Notes: generated from the letters alone by a model not told the origin. 64,000 nt of DNA from Iamia sp038233075 (GCA_038233075.1 JBBSMQ010000010.1:62001-126000); one strand, 5' to 3'; positions 8,669 to 18,409 are shown, counted from the first letter of the stretch. Made by a program: numbers and translations.

Positions 8669-8682
8669 GCACCCCGGGGTGC
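8669..8682. terminator. Short palindrome after the HAD gene
   Basis: GCACCCCGGGGTGC is a perfect 14-bp palindrome starting at the first base after the HAD stop codon. It could fold as a 5-bp stem with a 4-nt loop. There is no T tract. The rest of the 282-nt gap to the convergent minus-strand gene shows nothing recognisable. Confidence 0.35.
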
Positions 8683-8950
8683 GGGCCCGACGGGGCGAGC
8701 GCATCCGCACCTCGGCGACCTCGGCCCGGACCTCGTCGGTCGCACGGTGCTGGTCGGCGGCGCTCACGATGGCGCCCGGGCCCGCGCCGAGCCGCGGTGT
8801 GCGGGGCGCGCCTGGCGGCGGACGGGCCTCGAGGACCAGCACGTCGACGTCAGGGACCGCGTGCGCCCTGGGGCACCGAGGTCGGTCACGGGAGGCCCTC
8901 GACCCGGAGCGCACGACTCGGAGCGCGCCGTCCGAGGGTGGCGACCGGGA

Positions 8951-9739
8951 TCAGGCCTGATCGGGCAGCAGCCTCCACCCGGAGCCGTCGGGTCGCACCC
9001 GCCCGCCGCCGGGGCCGCCGAGGAGCGGCGAGAGCAGCAGTCCCTCGCTCTCCGCCAGATCGGTGAGCAGCCGCTGTCGCGTCTCGGTCGCGGTGGCCGG
9101 GTCGTCGTCGAGCGCGAACGAGGGGTCGGCGACCTGAAGGGGAGACACGAACAGGTGGCCGCTGAGACAGGCGGACTCGTCTCCGGAGCGGACCCACACC
9201 ACGCTGTGACCCTGGACGTGGCCGGGCGCATCGGTGAGGGTGACGCCCGGGGCCACCTCGTACGGCAGCCCCACCTCCTCGAGCACGTCGGCGTCGCGCA
9301 GGGGCACGAGGCGGTCGTCGTCGACCTCGACGGCGAGGTTGGCCGCGGGCCACAGGTAGCGGGCGCGCGGGAAGGTGGGCACCCACCCCTCGTCGGCCCC
9401 CGGCCGGGTGTTCCACCCGATGCCGTCGAGGTGGGTGTTGACGACGACGCCGACCTCGTCGGAAGGGGCACCGGCGGTGGCCAGCGCGTCGAGCAGTCGG
9501 GTGACGGTCGCCTCCGCGTCGGGCTGGTGGCGCGGCCCGTCGTTGGCCAGCCACGGGTCGACGACGATGGGCCGGCCCGCCCCGGTGATGACGAAGGCGC
9601 TGAAGGCGATGCGCACCTCCTCGCCCGAGGGGGCGAAGTGCGGGACACACCACGCCGGTACCGCGGCCTCGCTCGGCAGCGCCACGTCCACGTCGACCAC
9701 GCGGTGCACGCCCAGGCTCCCGACGGTCCAGCGCGTCAC
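8951..9739 (-). CDS. Metallo-beta-lactamase-fold protein with a degenerate metal site
   Basis: A 262-residue protein from the GTG at 9739, resembling MBL-fold hydrolases of the THLHxDHxGWNT type. The hallmark is broken: residues 102-110 read THLDGIGWN, so the second His and the Asp-His of HxHxDH are missing. The first-shell Asp expected in SGDxFxxPLQ is His (SGHLFVSPLQ, residue 195). The GH of APGHVQGHS (His174) remains. Loss of several ligands makes normal zinc hydrolase activity unlikely. The frame is intact with normal codon use, so this is a candidate pseudoenzyme rather than debris. It is divergent from hemB; CAGACT lies 6 nt before the start as a possible -10. Confidence 0.75.
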   Translation of the reverse strand: MTRWTVGSLGVHRVVDVDVALPSEAAVPAWCVPHFAPSGEEVRIAFSAFVITGAGRPIVVDPWLANDGPRHQPDAEATVTRLLDALATAGAPSDEVGVVVNTHLDGIGWNTRPGADEGWVPTFPRARYLWPAANLAVEVDDDRLVPLRDADVLEEVGLPYEVAPGVTLTDAPGHVQGHSVVWVRSGDESACLSGHLFVSPLQVADPSFALDDDPATATETRQRLLTDLAESEGLLLSPLLGGPGGGRVRPDGSGWRLLPDQA

Positions 9740-9895
9740 GGCCCCAGTCTGCCGTCTGCCACCGCCTCGGCACGATCGTTGGGTGCCCTGGCGGCCGATG
9801 ACCACGAGAACCGCACCTGCGCCCGGCGCAGCAACCTCGCCGCCGGTCCGCCGATGCCCGGCCTGCACACGTCAGGGCCGCAGAGGGACGCTCCC

Positions 9896-9901
9896 TAGGC
9901 T
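9896..9901 (+). promoter_or_regulatory. -10 box of a possible leaderless hemB promoter
   Basis: TAGGCT ends 6 nt before the hemB ATG, and no Shine-Dalgarno sequence intervenes. No clear -35 is visible. Confidence 0.5.
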
Positions 9902-9907
9902 GCACCC

Positions 9908-10891
<984 letters not shown>

Positions 10892-10953
10892 CGGCGAGTC
10901 GCGCAGGCGGCATCGACGAGGCGGCCCCAGCCCGTAGGATGACCCAACTTCCG

Positions 10954-11030
10954 ATGAGCGAGCGCAGCGAGCGAACCAGACAGCACGGGCCCTCTGGGAG
11001 CGGAGCTGGCGACGCTCATCGGCGCCCGGT
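10954..11030 (+). repeat. Dispersed repeat of about 80 bp, copy 2
   Basis: The stretch 10955-10994 is 37/40 identical to the reverse complement of 6695-6734, with weaker similarity continuing to GCTCATCGG near 11012. On the plus strand it encodes MSERSERTRQHGPS, the start of a 41-codon ORF that runs into hemL. Confidence 0.75.
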
Positions 11031-11079
11031 GTTGGTCTGCAACCTGGGGCTTCCCGAGGATGTGGCGAGCGATCGATGA
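10954..11079 (+). CDS. Small repeat-derived ORF overlapping the hemL start
   Basis: A 41-codon frame begins with MSERSERTRQ at ATG 10954. It stops at TGA 11077-11079, overlapping the hemL ATG in an ATGA junction. A TAGGAT box at 10935-10940 could start a transcript a few bases before this ATG. If translated, it would couple ribosomes to hemL. No homologous family is recognised and the first half is the dispersed repeat, so it may be a leader ORF or only a chance frame. Confidence 0.3.
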   Translation: MSERSERTRQHGPSGSGAGDAHRRPVLVCNLGLPEDVASDR

Positions 11080-12383
11080 GCCCCGACGTCACCAACGCCA
11101 GCCTCTTCGCCCGGGCCCAGGAGGTCATTCCCGGAGGGGTGAACTCGCCGGTCCGGGCCTTCCGCGCTGTCGGTGGTACTCCCTACTTCGTGGCCCGGGC
11201 CGCCGGACCCCACGTGTGGGACGTCGAGGGGCGGCGCCGCATCGACCTGGTGCAGTCCTACGGAGCGGTGATCGCCGGCCACGCCCACCCGACGGTGGTC
11301 GAGGCGGTGGCGGCGGCCGCAGCCGACGGCACGTCCTACGGCGCGCCGACCGAGCGCGAGGTGCGCCTGGCCGAGGAGATCCGGGCCCGGGTGCCGGCGT
11401 GCGAGCGGGTGCGCCTCGTGTCCAGCGGCACCGAGGCCACCATGAGCGCCATCCGCCTGGCCCGGGGGGCCACCGGTCGTGATCGGCTGGTGAAGTTCGC
11501 CGGCAACTACCACGGCCACAGCGACAGCCTCCTGGCCGATGCGGGCAGCGCCGTGGCCCTCATCGAGGCCGATGCCGGCGACCCTATGGCCGTCCCCGGC
11601 TCGGCCGGGGTCCCGGCCGGGGCCGTGGCCGACACGGTGGTCGCCCCCTACAACCAGGTCCCCACCCTGGACGAGACCGTGGCGTGCGTCATCGTGGAGC
11701 CGGTGGCCGCCAACATGGGTCTGGTCCCACCCGCGGCGGGGTTCCTGGCCGGGCTGCGGGCCGAGTGCGATCGGGTGGGCGCCCTGCTCGTCTTCGATGA
11801 GGTGATCACCGGCTTCAGACTGGCCCGCGGCGGGGCTCAGACCCGCTATGGCGTCACCCCCGACCTCTCGTGCTTCGGGAAGGTCATCGGCGGTGGTCTC
11901 AACGTGGGCGCGTTCGGCGGGCGCGCTGACCTCATGGACCAGATGGCCCCCCTCGGTGCCGTCTACCAGGCCGGCACCTTGTCCGGGAACCCGCTGGCGA
12001 CCGCCGCCGGCCTGGCGACCCTCGCCCTGCTCGACGACGACGCCTACGCGACGCTCGAGGCCACGGCCGACCGGCTCGGTTCCGGCCTGGCCGCCGCCCT
12101 CGACGGGGCCGGGCTCGACGGCTCGGTGCCGGTCGAGGGCACCCTCGTCGGGCTCCACCTGGGGCCCGAGCCCGCGGTCGACTACGACACCGCTCGGCGC
12201 ACCGACACCGCCACCTACGCCCGGCTGTTCCACGGCCTGCTCGACCGTGGTGTCGCCCTCGCCCCCGGCCCCTACGAGATCCTGTTCCCCGGCCTGTCCC
12301 ACGACGACGCCCTGGTCGACGAGGTGATCGAGGTGGCGGCCGAGGTGGCCGGCGCCGTGGCCCGGGAGCGACCGGGACGGTGA
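11076..12383 (+). CDS. hemL: Glutamate-1-semialdehyde 2,1-aminomutase
   Basis: This 435-residue class III PLP aminotransferase converts glutamate-1-semialdehyde (the HemA product) to 5-aminolevulinate. The PLP Lys is residue 269 in CFGKVIGGG. The N-terminus EVIPGGVNSPVRAFRAVGG, the SSGTEATMSAIRLAR phosphate-binding motif and FDEVITGFR (Asp of the PLP pyridine contact) are all present. The ATG overlaps the stop of the small upstream ORF. With hemA, hemB, hemC and hemD nearby, the window holds the whole route to uroporphyrinogen III. Confidence 0.95.
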   Translation: MSPDVTNASLFARAQEVIPGGVNSPVRAFRAVGGTPYFVARAAGPHVWDVEGRRRIDLVQSYGAVIAGHAHPTVVEAVAAAAADGTSYGAPTEREVRLAEEIRARVPACERVRLVSSGTEATMSAIRLARGATGRDRLVKFAGNYHGHSDSLLADAGSAVALIEADAGDPMAVPGSAGVPAGAVADTVVAPYNQVPTLDETVACVIVEPVAANMGLVPPAAGFLAGLRAECDRVGALLVFDEVITGFRLARGGAQTRYGVTPDLSCFGKVIGGGLNVGAFGGRADLMDQMAPLGAVYQAGTLSGNPLATAAGLATLALLDDDAYATLEATADRLGSGLAAALDGAGLDGSVPVEGTLVGLHLGPEPAVDYDTARRTDTATYARLFHGLLDRGVALAPGPYEILFPGLSHDDALVDEVIEVAAEVAGAVARERPGR

Positions 12384-12484
12384 CCGAGCAGAGAGCGCAG
12401 CACACCCGCACCCGGCGGCCGGGCCGTCCCTCCGGCATCGCGGTTGCCCCGGCTCGAACCACGCGGGCGGAGCAGGAGACGGGC

Positions 12485-12507
12485 CACGGGCGGTCGGGCC
12501 GCCCGTG
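12485..12507. terminator. Strong hairpin downstream of hemL
   Basis: CACGGGCGG (12485-12493) and CCGCCCGTG (12499-12507) form a perfect 9-bp stem with a 5-nt loop, 102 nt after the hemL stop. There is no T tract, as is usual for terminators in very GC-rich genomes. The rest of the hemL-EAL gap has no recognised feature. Confidence 0.5.
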
Positions 12508-12627
12508 CAGGGGAACAGGTGCCGGGATCTCTCCTTGGGGCAGGCTCGGCTCCAGGGTGCGCGCCGCGCCGTCGCGGTCGGCGACGAGACACGTCGCGCA
12601 CGGGGTCGACGGCGCGACTGGTCGCCG

Positions 12628-14403
12628 ATGACCGACGCCGCCAAGATCCACGAGGCCACCACCGACGAGGCCGACCACCTGCTCGCTCTGGTGCTGGCCG
12701 GTGAGGCGGTCGAGGTCGTCGTCGACCGGGTCGCGGCCGCCGCGGCGTGCCGGCGCCCGGGTTTCCGGGTCGTGGTCGCGGCCCGGTCGGGCCGGGCCCG
12801 GGTCCTGGGACGCGACGTGGCCCTGCCCCGTCGGGCCGTGCTGGCCCTCGACCGCGTGGCCACCAGCGGCGGACCCGGTCCCACCGGAGACCCACACGCC
12901 GCCGTCCGGGCCAACCTGACCATGGCTCCCTGGGCCGACGCCCGCGATGACTTGGCGGAGGCCGGGCTGGCGCCGCCCCTGCTCGTCCACCTGCTCGACG
13001 GGTCGGTGCCGCTCGGGGTGCTGGCCGCCTTCCCGCCCCTCCACGCCGCGGCCGGGGCCGACGACCCTGCGGACCTGGACCGGTGGGCCCGGGTTGCCGC
13101 CGTGGCCCTGGCCCGCGACGCCGACCGGGCCCGGATCCGGGGCTCGGCCGTGCACGACGACGTCACTGGCCTGCCCACCAGGGCCCGGATGCTCACCCGC
13201 CTCCGGGAGGCCCTCCATCGGAGTCCCGACCGCGGCGTCGCCCTCCTCCACGTGGGCCTGGACCGCCTCGACGACCTGGAGGACGGCCTGACCGGCGCCG
13301 CCGGCGACACCTTCGTGCGGGCGGCGGCGCAGCGCATCCGAGCCGTGGTCCGCCCGGGCGACGTCGTCGGCCACCTGCGGGCCCCGACCTTCGCGGTGAT
13401 CTGCGAGGGGGTGGGTCCGGACCAGGCCGCCGAGGTCGGTGAGCGGGTCCGCCGCGCGCTCAGCGATCCCGTCGGCACCGGGGAGGGTGAGGTGGACGTG
13501 CGACCCGGTGTCGGGGTCGTCGTCGCCGGCGACACCGACACGGTGAACAGCCTCATCCACAAGGCGGCCATCGCCGGGCGGGAGGCGCACCGGCGGGGTG
13601 GGTCAGAGGTGGTCCGCTACCGCCCGGGCACCTACGAGGCGGCCCGGGCCCGCATCGACATCGAGCGCGACCTGCGGCTCGCCATCGAGAACCAGGGCCT
13701 CCACCTCGTGTACCAGCCCCAGGTGTCGCTGACCGATGGCACCGTCGTCGGAGCCGAGGCCCTGGTGCGCTGGGACGACTCCGAGCGAGGGGCGGTCAGC
13801 CCCGACGAGTTCATCCCCATCGCCGAGGACAGCGGCCTGGTCATCGACCTGGGTGCCTGGGCGGTGGACACGGCGGTGAGGGCGATCGCCGACGGTCTCC
13901 GCGACGTGGTCGTCAGCGTCAACGTGTCGGCCCGCCAGCTCGACCACCCGGGTCTGGTCGAGGCGACGGCGGCGGCGTTGCAGCGCCACGGCGTCGATCC
14001 CCACTGGTTGCGCCTCGAGATCACCGAGAGCGCCCTGGTGCGCGACGCCGAGAGCAGCACCGCCCTCCTGCGGGGCCTCCACGACCTCGGCCTGCGGGTG
14101 TCGATCGACGACTTCGGCACCGGCTACGCCACCCTCGAGCACCTCCGGCGGGTCGATGTGGCCGACAGCCTCAAGATCGACCGCACCTTCGTGTCCGGCA
14201 TCGTCTACGACGCACGCGACCGGGCCATCGTCGGCGCTGCGGTCACCCTGGGTCGGTCCCTGGGCTTCACCGTCGTGGCCGAGGGCGTCGAGGACGCAGC
14301 CCAGGCCGAGCTGCTCCGCGAGATGGGCTGCGACGCCGGTCAGGGCTACCACTTCAGCGAACCGGTGCCGGCCGCCGAGCTGATGAGGCGCATGACCCGC
14401 TGA
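12628..14403 (+). CDS. Cyclic-di-GMP phosphodiesterase: sensor region, degenerate GGDEF, intact EAL
   Basis: A 591-residue soluble protein. Residues 1-165 form a GAF-like region of unclear ligand. Residues about 175-335 are a GGDEF fold whose active site is lost: where RxGGDEF is expected the sequence reads HLRAPTFAV (249-257). The EAL domain (about 345-591) keeps the catalytic set: AEALVRW (Glu377), NVSARQL, LEITESAL, SIDDFGTGYATLEHL, KIDRTF, and VAEGVED. It should hydrolyse c-di-GMP, with the dead GGDEF perhaps serving as a GTP sensor. The ATG at 12628 is chosen because upstream in-frame sequence is Arg-rich and non-conserved. No transmembrane segment is visible. Confidence 0.88.
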   Translation: MTDAAKIHEATTDEADHLLALVLAGEAVEVVVDRVAAAAACRRPGFRVVVAARSGRARVLGRDVALPRRAVLALDRVATSGGPGPTGDPHAAVRANLTMAPWADARDDLAEAGLAPPLLVHLLDGSVPLGVLAAFPPLHAAAGADDPADLDRWARVAAVALARDADRARIRGSAVHDDVTGLPTRARMLTRLREALHRSPDRGVALLHVGLDRLDDLEDGLTGAAGDTFVRAAAQRIRAVVRPGDVVGHLRAPTFAVICEGVGPDQAAEVGERVRRALSDPVGTGEGEVDVRPGVGVVVAGDTDTVNSLIHKAAIAGREAHRRGGSEVVRYRPGTYEAARARIDIERDLRLAIENQGLHLVYQPQVSLTDGTVVGAEALVRWDDSERGAVSPDEFIPIAEDSGLVIDLGAWAVDTAVRAIADGLRDVVVSVNVSARQLDHPGLVEATAAALQRHGVDPHWLRLEITESALVRDAESSTALLRGLHDLGLRVSIDDFGTGYATLEHLRRVDVADSLKIDRTFVSGIVYDARDRAIVGAAVTLGRSLGFTVVAEGVEDAAQAELLREMGCDAGQGYHFSEPVPAAELMRRMTR

Positions 14404-14453
14404 CCGGATCACGACGCGCTCGCGGCGCGCGCTGTCTGATAGGCACGGGGATC

Positions 14454-14474
14454 GGGCCGGGATCCTCCCGGCCC
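14454..14474. terminator. GC hairpin between the EAL gene and pgi
   Basis: GGGCCGGGA (14454-14462) and TCCCGGCCC (14466-14474) make a perfect 9-bp stem with a 3-nt loop. It lies 50 nt after the EAL-gene stop and 27 nt before pgi, so it could end the first transcript or lie in the pgi leader. GGAGG at 14485-14489 serves pgi. Confidence 0.45.
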
Positions 14475-14500
14475 CGGAATCGCCGGAGGTCACCGCCGCC

Positions 14501-16021
14501 ATGGACCAGCTGGGCCCCATCGCGGATGCCGTGCGCGCCGCACTCGACGACCTGTCCGAGCGGGACGCCGTGGCCCGCCTCTGGGCCCGGGACCACACGC
14601 TCTGGCAGGACGGCCCCACCGAGGTCGCCGACCGGCTCGGGTGGTTGGACGTGGCCGGGGCCATGGCCACCCAGGCCGATCGCCTGTCGGTCTTCGCCGA
14701 TGCCCTGGTGGCCGACGGCATCGACCATGTCGTCGTCATGGGCATGGGCGGTTCCAGCCTGTTCCCCGAGGTCCTGGCCCGGTCCTGTCCGCCGGTGTCG
14801 GGACGGCCGGCCCTGCGGGTGGTGGACACCACCGATCCCGCGCTGGTGGCCCGCCTGGCCCACGAGTGCCCGCCCGAGCAGACCCTGACCATCGCCTCCT
14901 CGAAGTCGGGCTCGACCCTGGAGACCCTCAGCCACCTGGCGGTGGTGCTCGAGGACGGCCCGCCCGACCTCGTCGCGGTGGTGACCGACCCCGGCACCTC
15001 GCTCGCCGAGCGCGCCACCGCCGAGGGCTTCCGCGTCCTGTTCGAGAACCCCCCGGACATCGGGGGTCGGTACTCGGCCCTCTCCTACTTCGGCCTGGTC
15101 CCGGCGGCCGCCGCCGGCCTCGACGTCGACGGGCTCCTCGCCTCGGCCGCGGCCGTCGCCCCCGTCTTGGCCCGGGCGGACCCTGAGGCCAACCCCGGAC
15201 TGCAGCTCGCGGCAGCGCTGGCGGGGGCCGTGCGATCCGGGCGCGACAAGGTCACCCTCGTCGTCGACGGGGAGATCGAGACCATCGGCCTGTGGCTCGA
15301 GCAGCTGCTGGCGGAGTCCACCGGCAAGCACGGGACCGGCGTCATCCCCATCGCCGGCGAGCGACTGGGACCACCCGAGGTCTACGGCGACGACCGGCTG
15401 TTCGTGGCCATCGGCGAGCACCACGGGCTCGAGCCCCTCGCCGCCGTCGGACACCCGGTGGTGACGCTGCCGTCGGGGGGCACGGCCGGGCTGGGCGAGC
15501 TGGTCCTCACCTGGGAGGTGGCCACCGCCCTGTGTGGTGCGGCCCTCGGCATCAACCCCTTCGACCAGCCCAACGTGGCCGAGGCCAAGGAGGCCACCAA
15601 CGATGTCCTCGAGCAGGGCGGCTCGGAGATCACCGCCACCCCGCTCGCCGAGCTCCTCGACCAGGTGGTGGCGGGCGACTACGTGGCCATCCAGGCTTAC
15701 GTCGATCCCGAGGGCGGTGTGGTCGACGCCCTGGAGGACGCCCGCACCGAGATCCGCGACCGGTACCGCGTCGCGACCACCCTCGGCCTCGGGCCCCGCT
15801 TCCTGCACTCGACCGGCCAGCTCCACAAGGGCGGGCCCCCGTCGGGAGTGTTCCTGCAGGTCGTCGGCGACGACCCGGTGGACGTCGCCATCCCCGACCA
15901 GCCCTTCGGTTTCTCCGCCCTGAAGCACGCCCAGGCGGAGGGCGACCTGCGCACCCTGCAGTCCCACGGGCTGCGGGCGGCGCGCATCGCCCTCGACGAC
16001 CTCCTGGAGGTCACCCGATGA
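14501..16021 (+). CDS. pgi: Glucose-6-phosphate isomerase, related to the C-terminal half of transaldolase-isomerase fusions
   Basis: A 506-residue SIS-fold protein that interconverts glucose-6-P and fructose-6-P. Motifs: MGMGGSSLFPEVL, the phosphate-binding SKSGSTLETL, ENPPDIGGRYSALSYFGLVPAA, and ESTGKHGTGVIPI. This arrangement is that of the isomerase part of bifunctional Tal-Pgi proteins rather than E. coli Pgi. No transaldolase domain is attached here. It is followed by gnd and zwf, so it probably recycles fructose-6-P into the oxidative pentose phosphate pathway. Its stop codon overlaps the ATG of a 29-codon frame. Confidence 0.88.
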   Translation: MDQLGPIADAVRAALDDLSERDAVARLWARDHTLWQDGPTEVADRLGWLDVAGAMATQADRLSVFADALVADGIDHVVVMGMGGSSLFPEVLARSCPPVSGRPALRVVDTTDPALVARLAHECPPEQTLTIASSKSGSTLETLSHLAVVLEDGPPDLVAVVTDPGTSLAERATAEGFRVLFENPPDIGGRYSALSYFGLVPAAAAGLDVDGLLASAAAVAPVLARADPEANPGLQLAAALAGAVRSGRDKVTLVVDGEIETIGLWLEQLLAESTGKHGTGVIPIAGERLGPPEVYGDDRLFVAIGEHHGLEPLAAVGHPVVTLPSGGTAGLGELVLTWEVATALCGAALGINPFDQPNVAEAKEATNDVLEQGGSEITATPLAELLDQVVAGDYVAIQAYVDPEGGVVDALEDARTEIRDRYRVATTLGLGPRFLHSTGQLHKGGPPSGVFLQVVGDDPVDVAIPDQPFGFSALKHAQAEGDLRTLQSHGLRAARIALDDLLEVTR

Positions 16022-16109
16022 AGAGACCGGCCCGACCCCCAAGGTCACCCGATGAAGGTCCACTTATGAGCATCACCTGTCCGACGACCTTGGAGGTCAC
16101 CTCATGAAG
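16006..16109 (+). repeat. Threefold repeat of a ribosome-binding site plus start region
   Basis: GGAGGTCACCCGATGAAG (16006-16023), AAGGTCACCCGATGAAG (16041-16057) and GGAGGTCACCTCATGAAG (16092-16109) are near-identical. The first overlaps the pgi stop and the last is the actual gnd ribosome-binding site and start. The pattern suggests local duplication of the translation initiation region. Confidence 0.8.
16018..16107 (+). CDS. Candidate 29-residue ORF linking pgi and gnd
   Basis: The ATG at 16018 overlaps the pgi stop (ATGA). The TGA at 16105-16107 overlaps the gnd ATG at 16104 (again ATGA). The frame starts MKRPARPP and ends LEVTS. It has a good GGAGG 7 nt upstream, inside pgi. Both junctions have the form used for translational re-initiation. 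It could keep ribosomes moving from pgi to gnd, or be a by-product of the start-region duplication. No known family. Confidence 0.35.
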   Translation: MKRPARPPRSPDEGPLMSITCPTTLEVTS

Positions 16110-17000
16110 CTCGCGATGGTCGGTCTGGGAAAGATGGGGGGCAACATGGCCGAGCGGCTCCGTCGCGCCGGCCACGAGGTGGTGGGCTACGACCCTCAGG
16201 CCGACGGCAGCGACGTCGACTCCCTCGCCGACCTCGTCCCCGCCCTGGGCGACGGCCCGAGGGTGGTGTGGTCCATGGTGCCCTCGGGCGACGTCACCGA
16301 GGAGACCGTCAACGAGCTGGGCGAGCTGCTCTCCGAGGGCGACGTGGTCGTCGACGGCGGCAACTCCAACTTCCGGGACTCCATCCGGCGGGCCGAGATC
16401 CTGGCCGAGAAGGGTGTCGGCTGGGTCGACGCCGGCACCAGCGGCGGGGTGTGGGGGCTGGAGAACGGCTATGCCCTCATGGTCGGCGGCACCGAGGGCG
16501 ACGTGGCCAAGGTGTGGCCCGCCCTCGAAGCGCTGTCGCCCGGCGGCGACACGGGCCTGGCCCACGTCGGTCCTCCCGGTTCGGGGCACTTCACCAAGAT
16601 GGTCCACAACGGCGTCGAGTACGGGATGATGCAGGCCTACGCCGAGGGCTTCGCCATCCTCCAGGCCAGCGAGCTCGACATCGACGTCCCCGCCGGGTTC
16701 CGGTCCTGGCAAACCGGCTCGGTGGTCCGCTCCTGGCTGCTCGACCTGCTGGTGCGGGCCCTGGAGGAGGATCCCGGCCTGGACGACATCGCTCCGGTGG
16801 CGGCCGACTCCGGCGAGGGACGCTGGACCGTGCAGGAGGCCATCCGCACCGGTGTCGCCGCTCCGGTGATCTCCGCCGCCCTGTTCGCCCGCTTCGTGTC
16901 CCAGGACGACGACAGCGTGGCCATGCGGGCCATCGCCGCCCTCCGCAACCAGTTCGGCGGTCACGCCGTCACCCGCCGCGACAGCCCCGGGAAGGCCTGA
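16104..17000 (+). CDS. gnd: 6-phosphogluconate dehydrogenase, short (about 300 aa) decarboxylating type
   Basis: A 298-residue enzyme that oxidatively decarboxylates 6-phosphogluconate to ribulose-5-P. The NAD(P) motif VGLGKMGGNMAERL is at the N-terminus. VVDGGNSNFRDSIRRAE is the family signature. GTSGGVWGLENGYALMVGG and FTKMVHNGVEYGMMQAYAEG line the active site, including the catalytic Lys. The length fits the short GntZ/Gnd class, which often prefers NAD+, not the 470-residue NADP+ form. It overlaps zwf by one base. Confidence 0.93.
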   Translation: MKLAMVGLGKMGGNMAERLRRAGHEVVGYDPQADGSDVDSLADLVPALGDGPRVVWSMVPSGDVTEETVNELGELLSEGDVVVDGGNSNFRDSIRRAEILAEKGVGWVDAGTSGGVWGLENGYALMVGGTEGDVAKVWPALEALSPGGDTGLAHVGPPGSGHFTKMVHNGVEYGMMQAYAEGFAILQASELDIDVPAGFRSWQTGSVVRSWLLDLLVRALEEDPGLDDIAPVAADSGEGRWTVQEAIRTGVAAPVISAALFARFVSQDDDSVAMRAIAALRNQFGGHAVTRRDSPGKA

Positions 17001-18409
17001 TGCCGACGCGCGAGCGCGACAAGGTTGAGCGCTGCGATGGGGTGGTGCTGTTCGGGGCGACCGGCGACCTGGCGGCCAAGAAGCTCTACCCCGCGCTCTA
17101 CCACATCGAGTCCGACGGCGAGCTGGGCCCGGTGATCGGGGTGTCGTCGTCGGACTGGTCCGACGACGACCTGCGGGACCGGGCTCGGTCGAGCATCGCC
17201 GAGCGGGTCGACGGTGAGGTCGACGACGACGTGGTCGACCGGCTGTGCGGCCGCCTGAGCTACCTCCCCGGCGACTACCGCGAGGAGGCCACCTACGATG
17301 GCCTGGCCGACCGCATCCGCGAGGCCGGTGTCGAGCGGCCGCTCTTCTTCCTGGCCATCCCGCCGTCGCTGTTCGACGACGTGGTCCGGGGTCTGCGCCG
17401 GGTGGACCTGCATGAGGGCGCCCGGGTCGTGGTCGAGAAGCCCTTCGGCCGGGATCGAGCCTCGGCCCAGGAGCTCAACGACTGCCTGCACGGCGCCTTC
17501 CCTGAGGATGCCGTCTACCGCATCGACCACTTCCTCGGGAAGGAGGGGGTCGAGAACCTGCTGGTGTTCCGGTTCGCCAACTCGCTGCTCGAGCCGCTCT
17601 GGAACCGGGGGTTCATCTCCCACGTGCAGATCACCATGGCCGAGGACTTCGGCGTCGGCTCCCGGGCCAAGTTCTACGAGAGCGTCGGGGCGCTGCGCGA
17701 CGTCGTCCAGAACCACCTGCTCCAGATCGTCGCCCTGCTCGCCATGGAGCCCCCGGTGGCGGCCGACGCCGACGCCCTGGCCGACGAGAAGACCCGCCTG
17801 TTCCGCCAGATCCGGGCCCTCGACCCGGCGAGCGTGGTGCGCGGCCAGTACCGCGGCTACCCCGACGAGGACGGCGTGACCGCCGGGTCCGACGTGGAGA
17901 CCTACATCGCGCTCCGCTTCGAGATCGACTCCTGGCGCTGGGCCGGCGTGCCCTGGGTGATCCGCACCGGCAAGAAGATGGGCACCACCGCCACCGAGGC
18001 GATCGTCCGCTTCGCCGACCCACCCCGGTTGCTCTTCACCGACGACGACCGACCCGGCGCCGAGCCCAGCTTCCTGCGCTTCCGGCTCGGCCACGACGAC
18101 GGCGTGAGCCTGCACCTGCTGGCCAAGGCACCGGGCGACCAGCTCGTCACCCAGCCCATCCAGCTCGACGTCAACTACGACGAGGCCCTCGGGGCGCGGG
18201 CCGAGGCCTACGAGCGCCTCATCGACGATGCCCTCGAGGGCGACCGACGCCGCTTCGGGCGCGAGGACAGCCTGGACCAGCAGTGGCGCATCGTCGAGCC
18301 GGTTGTCAACGACCCTCCGGCCGCCGTCCTCTACCGCGAGGGCTCCATGGGCCCGCCCGCGGCCGACGCACTCGTGGCCGGCGTCGGCGGCTGGATCGAG
18401 CCACTCTGA
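17000..18409 (+). CDS. zwf: Glucose-6-phosphate 1-dehydrogenase
   Basis: A 469-residue enzyme that oxidises glucose-6-P to 6-phosphogluconolactone and makes NADPH. The nucleotide motif FGATGDLAAKKLYPALY and the active-site signature RIDHFLGKEGVENLLVFRFAN (about residues 174-194) are intact. The ATG at 17000 overlaps the gnd stop; the same frame is open far upstream but only in the shadow of gnd. The operon pgi-gnd-zwf therefore covers the oxidative branch apart from lactonase. Confidence 0.95.
   Translation: MPTRERDKVERCDGVVLFGATGDLAAKKLYPALYHIESDGELGPVIGVSSSDWSDDDLRDRARSSIAERVDGEVDDDVVDRLCGRLSYLPGDYREEATYDGLADRIREAGVERPLFFLAIPPSLFDDVVRGLRRVDLHEGARVVVEKPFGRDRASAQELNDCLHGAFPEDAVYRIDHFLGKEGVENLLVFRFANSLLEPLWNRGFISHVQITMAEDFGVGSRAKFYESVGALRDVVQNHLLQIVALLAMEPPVAADADALADEKTRLFRQIRALDPASVVRGQYRGYPDEDGVTAGSDVETYIALRFEIDSWRWAGVPWVIRTGKKMGTTATEAIVRFADPPRLLFTDDDRPGAEPSFLRFRLGHDDGVSLHLLAKAPGDQLVTQPIQLDVNYDEALGARAEAYERLIDDALEGDRRRFGREDSLDQQWRIVEPVVNDPPAAVLYREGSMGPPAADALVAGVGGWIEPL

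Noticed and set aside
7753..9066. 437-codon plus-strand frame covering the HAD gene
   Set aside because: It is an Arg/Gly/Pro-rich shadow; the HAD motifs are in another frame (7988-8668).
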